Origin: Candidatus Rhodoferax odensensis
Lineage (GTDB): Bacteria; Pseudomonadota; Gammaproteobacteria; Burkholderiales; Burkholderiaceae_C
DNA length: 64,000 nt
Assembly (NCBI GenBank): GCA_016718405.1
Contig: JADKDJ010000011.1
Location: forward strand, 1-64,000
Reading direction: 5' to 3'
The position numbers were made by a program, and so were the translations under genes. Below are positions 62,130-64,000 of this stretch, piece by piece; the stretch's first letter is position 1, and every line of letters starts with the position of its first letter. Under the pieces are notes generated by a model. The model had not been told where the DNA came from. It saw only the letters and a list, made by a program, of their open reading frames with translations, and ran no database searches.

Positions 62130-63374
62130 TCACGCCATGAGTCGCGCGATGTGTGCGATCAAATCGTCCTCAGCGTAGGGTTTGTCCATCACCACGCTGA
62201 CGCCGGCCTCGGCGGCCTTGGCGCCAATCGTCGCGCTGTTGGAACTGATCATGATGATGGGGATGTGCGCCGTGCGCGGCTGCTCACGCACATGGCGCGC
62301 CAACTCAAAGCCGTCGAGTCCGGGCATTTCCACATCGGTAATCAACACGTCAGGCATGTTGCTGTCAATCTGAGCAGCAGCCTGGGCGCCATCTTCGGCC
62401 ATCATGACCTGGTACAGATGCTTGGTGAGTAAACGGCTGGTCTTGATTCGCACCACTTTGGAGTCGTCGGCGATCATCACCACCGTCAGCTCGGGCGGCT
62501 TGGACTGCTTGACCACCTGCGCGGCGGCAGCCGCCTGGGCCACTTGCTCGGCTTCAACCCGAGCAGCAAGCTCAATGGCTTCGCGCTCCGCCTCGGCACG
62601 CGCGGCGGCTTCGGCAGCTTCGGCGGCTTGTCTTTGTGCCGCTGCCGCGGCACGGGCCGTAGCCTCGGCAGCCTCCCGGTGCGCCTCTTCGGCGGCACGG
62701 GCCGCAGCTTCACGCGCGGCCTCGGCTCGGGCCGCAGCGTCACGTTCGGCCTCGGCGCGGGCCGCAGCTTCACGTTCGGCCTCGGCGCGGGCCGCAGCTT
62801 CACGTTCGGCCTCGGCGCGGGCCGCAGCTTCGCGTTCGGCCTCGGCGCGGGCCGCAGCTTCGCGTTCGGCCTCGGCTCGGGCGGCGGCCTCGGCGGCTTG
62901 CCGTTGTGCCTCTGCCGCAGCACGGGCCGCGACTTCGCGCTCAGCTTCAGCACGAGCAGCGGCCTGGGCAGCTTGCCGTCGCGCCTCTTCGGCAGCGCGA
63001 ACCGCGGCTTCGGCCGCCTCGCGTTCCGCCTCTGCGGCTTCTTGCTCGATGGCCGCAAGCGCCGCGGCGATGGCCGCCTCCCGCTCGAGCACGGCACGCG
63101 CGGCCGCCTCCTCGGCTTCTCGCTTGGCCGCAGCGCGAGCTGCGGCGTCGGCCGCGGCATGGGCAGCGAGTTCAGCTGCGTGGCGCTCGGCTCGCTGCTG
63201 TTCGGCGGCGATATGAACCGCCAATTCAGCTTCCAGCCGGGCTACCGCCTCCTCGGCTTCAGTCGCTCTTTGTTCGGCGCTGCGGGCGCGCTGCCGCTCC
63301 CGCCAAATCAAGGGCGTCAAGACCAGGGCCACCAAAAGGCCTGGGATGACCATCCAAAGAAAGTCCAAGCTCAA
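62130..63374 (-). CDS. Membrane-anchored response regulator with long Ala-rich helix
   Basis: About 414 residues from the TTG at 63374, which has AGGAG 9 nt upstream; the frame extends to 63551, but the extra Arg/Cys-rich part looks spurious. An N-terminal TM helix (FLWMVIPGLLVALVLTPLIWR) is followed by roughly 270 residues of Ala/Glu/Arg-rich helix (AAARAEAEREAAARAEAERE repeats), then a C-terminal receiver domain: VVMIADDSKVVRIKTSRLL, phospho-acceptor Asp in VLITDVEMPGLDGFELAR, IIMISS and VVMDKPYAEDDL. All receiver residues (DD, D, S, K) look intact. The TolA-like stalk suggests it holds the receiver away from the membrane. No kinase is adjacent. Confidence 0.9.
   Translation of the reverse strand: MSLDFLWMVIPGLLVALVLTPLIWRERQRARSAEQRATEAEEAVARLEAELAVHIAAEQQRAERHAAELAAHAAADAAARAAAKREAEEAAARAVLEREAAIAAALAAIEQEAAEAEREAAEAAVRAAEEARRQAAQAAARAEAEREVAARAAAEAQRQAAEAAARAEAEREAAARAEAEREAAARAEAEREAAARAEAEREAAARAEAERDAAARAEAAREAAARAAEEAHREAAEATARAAAAAQRQAAEAAEAAARAEAEREAIELAARVEAEQVAQAAAAAQVVKQSKPPELTVVMIADDSKVVRIKTSRLLTKHLYQVMMAEDGAQAAAQIDSNMPDVLITDVEMPGLDGFELARHVREQPRTAHIPIIMISSNSATIGAKAAEAGVSVVMDKPYAEDDLIAHIARLMA
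62701..62880. repeat. Six 30-bp tandem repeats coding for the Ala-rich stalk
   Basis: Six consecutive 30-bp units, each starting GCCGCAGC and ending CTCGGCGCGG or CTCGGCTCGG, differ at only a few positions. Each encodes a 10-residue AAARAEAERE-type unit on the minus strand. The near identity of units 2-5 suggests recent expansion, and unit number may vary between strains. Confidence 0.9.
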
Positions 63375-63452
63375 TTTCTTCAACTCCTGCTGGTTTCGGC
63401 ACGATCGAGTTTCGCACCGACAGCGCGCATCATCGCACCGTTGACGCGACAC

Positions 63453-63469
63453 GGCCAACAGGGTTGGCC
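63453..63469. promoter_or_regulatory. Palindrome upstream of the response-regulator gene
   Basis: GGCCAAC, agg, GTTGGCC: perfect 7-bp arms with a 3-bp centre, 79 bp before the TTG start at 63374. It could be an operator or a leader hairpin; no other evidence. Confidence 0.35.
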
Positions 63470-63715
63470 CTGCAGTTTGACCGGCCCAACTGCGCGTCTT
63501 ACGCAGCTGGCGCTGCTTGGCTGGCAGATCTGGCCGACGTGATTCGCACATAGATTCATAAGTGAAACTCTTTGTAATCGGGCCGGGACACCGGTCCTAA
63601 GCGTGGCATTTGAGCCACCCATCGTGAGGGTTCCGATCCGCATCAACCCGCCGCGCCCGCATGAACGAATCAACCACGGCCACCGCCGCGCTCGCGGGGG
63701 TTTGTCAAAAAAGGG

Positions 63716-63745
63716 TTGCCGAGCTGCGCGGAATACTGGTAGATT
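63716..63745 (+). promoter_or_regulatory. Likely promoter of the Cache-like gene
   Basis: TTGCCG (63716-63721) and TAGATT (63740-63745), 18 bp apart, precede the gene by 35 bp. GGAG at 63771-63774 is well placed for the ATG at 63781. Confidence 0.45.
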
Positions 63746-63780
63746 GGTACCTCTATCCCCTAACTCCGTTGGAGAAATCT

Positions 63781-64000
63781 ATGAAAGTGTTTCGTTCGCT
63801 GATTGCGCTCACCCTGGTCGGTTTTGTGTCGGTCAATGCCCTGTCCCAGGAGCGTGGCACCAAGGATGAGGCCAAGGCCATGGCCGAGCAGGCCGCGGCA
63901 CACGTCAAGAAAGTCGGCCCAGATCAGGCATTCAAGGACTTCAGCACGGACAAGGCGACTTGGACCAAGAAGGACTTGTACGTCTTTGCCAATGACATCA
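63781..64000 (+). CDS. Secreted Cache-domain-like protein, 5' part
   Basis: The first 73 residues of a gene cut by the window end. A signal peptide (MKVFRSLIALTLVGFVSVNALSQ) is followed by KDEAKAMAEQAAAHVKKVGPDQAFKDFSTDKATWTKKDLYVFANDI, which is the start of a single Cache_2-type periplasmic sensor domain as found in small exported Cache proteins and chemoreceptors. It is divergent from the response regulator, so the pair might belong to one signalling unit. The rest of the domain cannot be checked here. Confidence 0.85.
   Translation, partial: MKVFRSLIALTLVGFVSVNALSQERGTKDEAKAMAEQAAAHVKKVGPDQAFKDFSTDKATWTKKDLYVFANDI

Larger units (their letters stand above)
63375..63780. other. 406-bp intergenic region between divergent genes
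   Basis: No convincing gene is seen. It holds a palindrome GGCCAAC-agg-GTTGGCC at 63453-63469, upstream of the response regulator on the minus strand, and the promoter of the next gene (63716-63745). Frames extending through it lack conserved character or ribosome sites. Confidence 0.6.

Noticed and set aside
62701..62880. Possible CRISPR-like array
   Set aside because: Units are directly adjacent with no spacers and encode protein in frame.
62404..63216. Ser/Ala/Arg-repeat frame opposite the response regulator
   Set aside because: It is only the reverse reading of the 30-bp coding repeats.
63375..63551. N-terminal extension of the response regulator (Arg/Cys-rich)
   Set aside because: Not typical protein sequence, while a TTG with AGGAG sits just before the TM helix.
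1..64000. tRNA, rRNA or riboswitch in the intergenic gaps
   Set aside because: Reading the gaps by eye showed no cloverleaf with conserved TTCGA arm or known riboswitch core; a covariance-model search would be decisive.

Overview
The window is about 64 kb of GC-rich, densely packed DNA with short intergenic gaps. Gene content suggests a betaproteobacterium of the order Burkholderiales, probably Comamonadaceae: PPK1 with SixA, DnaE beside a sugar-nucleotide dehydratase, a single-subunit quinol-type nitric oxide reductase with NnrS and NsrR, and GluQRS with TrmB. I saw no rRNA, tRNA, CRISPR array, transposase or phage genes, so it reads as an ordinary chromosomal segment. Its accessory content is small: a VapBC-type module, a DUF4143 ATPase and two palindromic repeat elements.

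Layout. 0-3 kb: tail of an unknown gene, then ppk-sixA on the minus strand behind a near-consensus Pho box. 3-9.3 kb: a CHASE/PAS/GGDEF/EAL protein, an ArsR regulator whose operator covers its own start codon, a putative ATP-grasp enzyme, and a membrane nucleotide-sugar dehydratase overlapping dnaE. 9.3-19.3 kb: dnaE, a coupled lipocalin-LrgA-LrgB set, then an OmpA-like lipoprotein followed by a secreted WD40-caspase protein. 19.3-31.3 kb: DUF599, flavodoxin and pirin divergent from a LysR regulator, an FAD enzyme, gluQRS, trmB, a pseudouridine synthase, a frameshifted lipoprotein, a DUF4143 ATPase, and a PadR/membrane-protein pair.

31.4-53.3 kb is the most coherent part. A dienoyl-CoA reductase (with an extra NTF2-like domain) and a dienoyl-CoA isomerase-like crotonase lie behind two PadR-type palindromes. 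A nitric-oxide-responsive set follows. Four similar 23-bp inverted repeats (11-1-11, AAGATGCATTT-like halves) lie before a DUF2249/FmdE-like pair, norB, the sufBCDSUT-serA operon, and between nnrS and nsrR. The inferred picture is that NsrR, encoded here, represses NO reductase, NnrS and the DUF2249/FmdE pair, and that NsrR or a related Rrf2 regulator also controls the SUF Fe-S assembly operon. A separate three-gene operon (35.9-37.5 kb) has its own palindromic operator and looks leaderless.

53-64 kb: a secreted dienelactone-hydrolase-like protein, alaS, vapBC, a MocR/GabR-type regulator divergent from gabT-gabD (GABA to succinate), a membrane-anchored response regulator with a long alanine-rich helix encoded partly by 30-bp tandem repeats, and the start of a secreted Cache-like protein. 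Two genes (26.7-28.8 kb and 57.7-59.1 kb) carry frameshifts at or near G runs, which may be sequencing errors or real decay.
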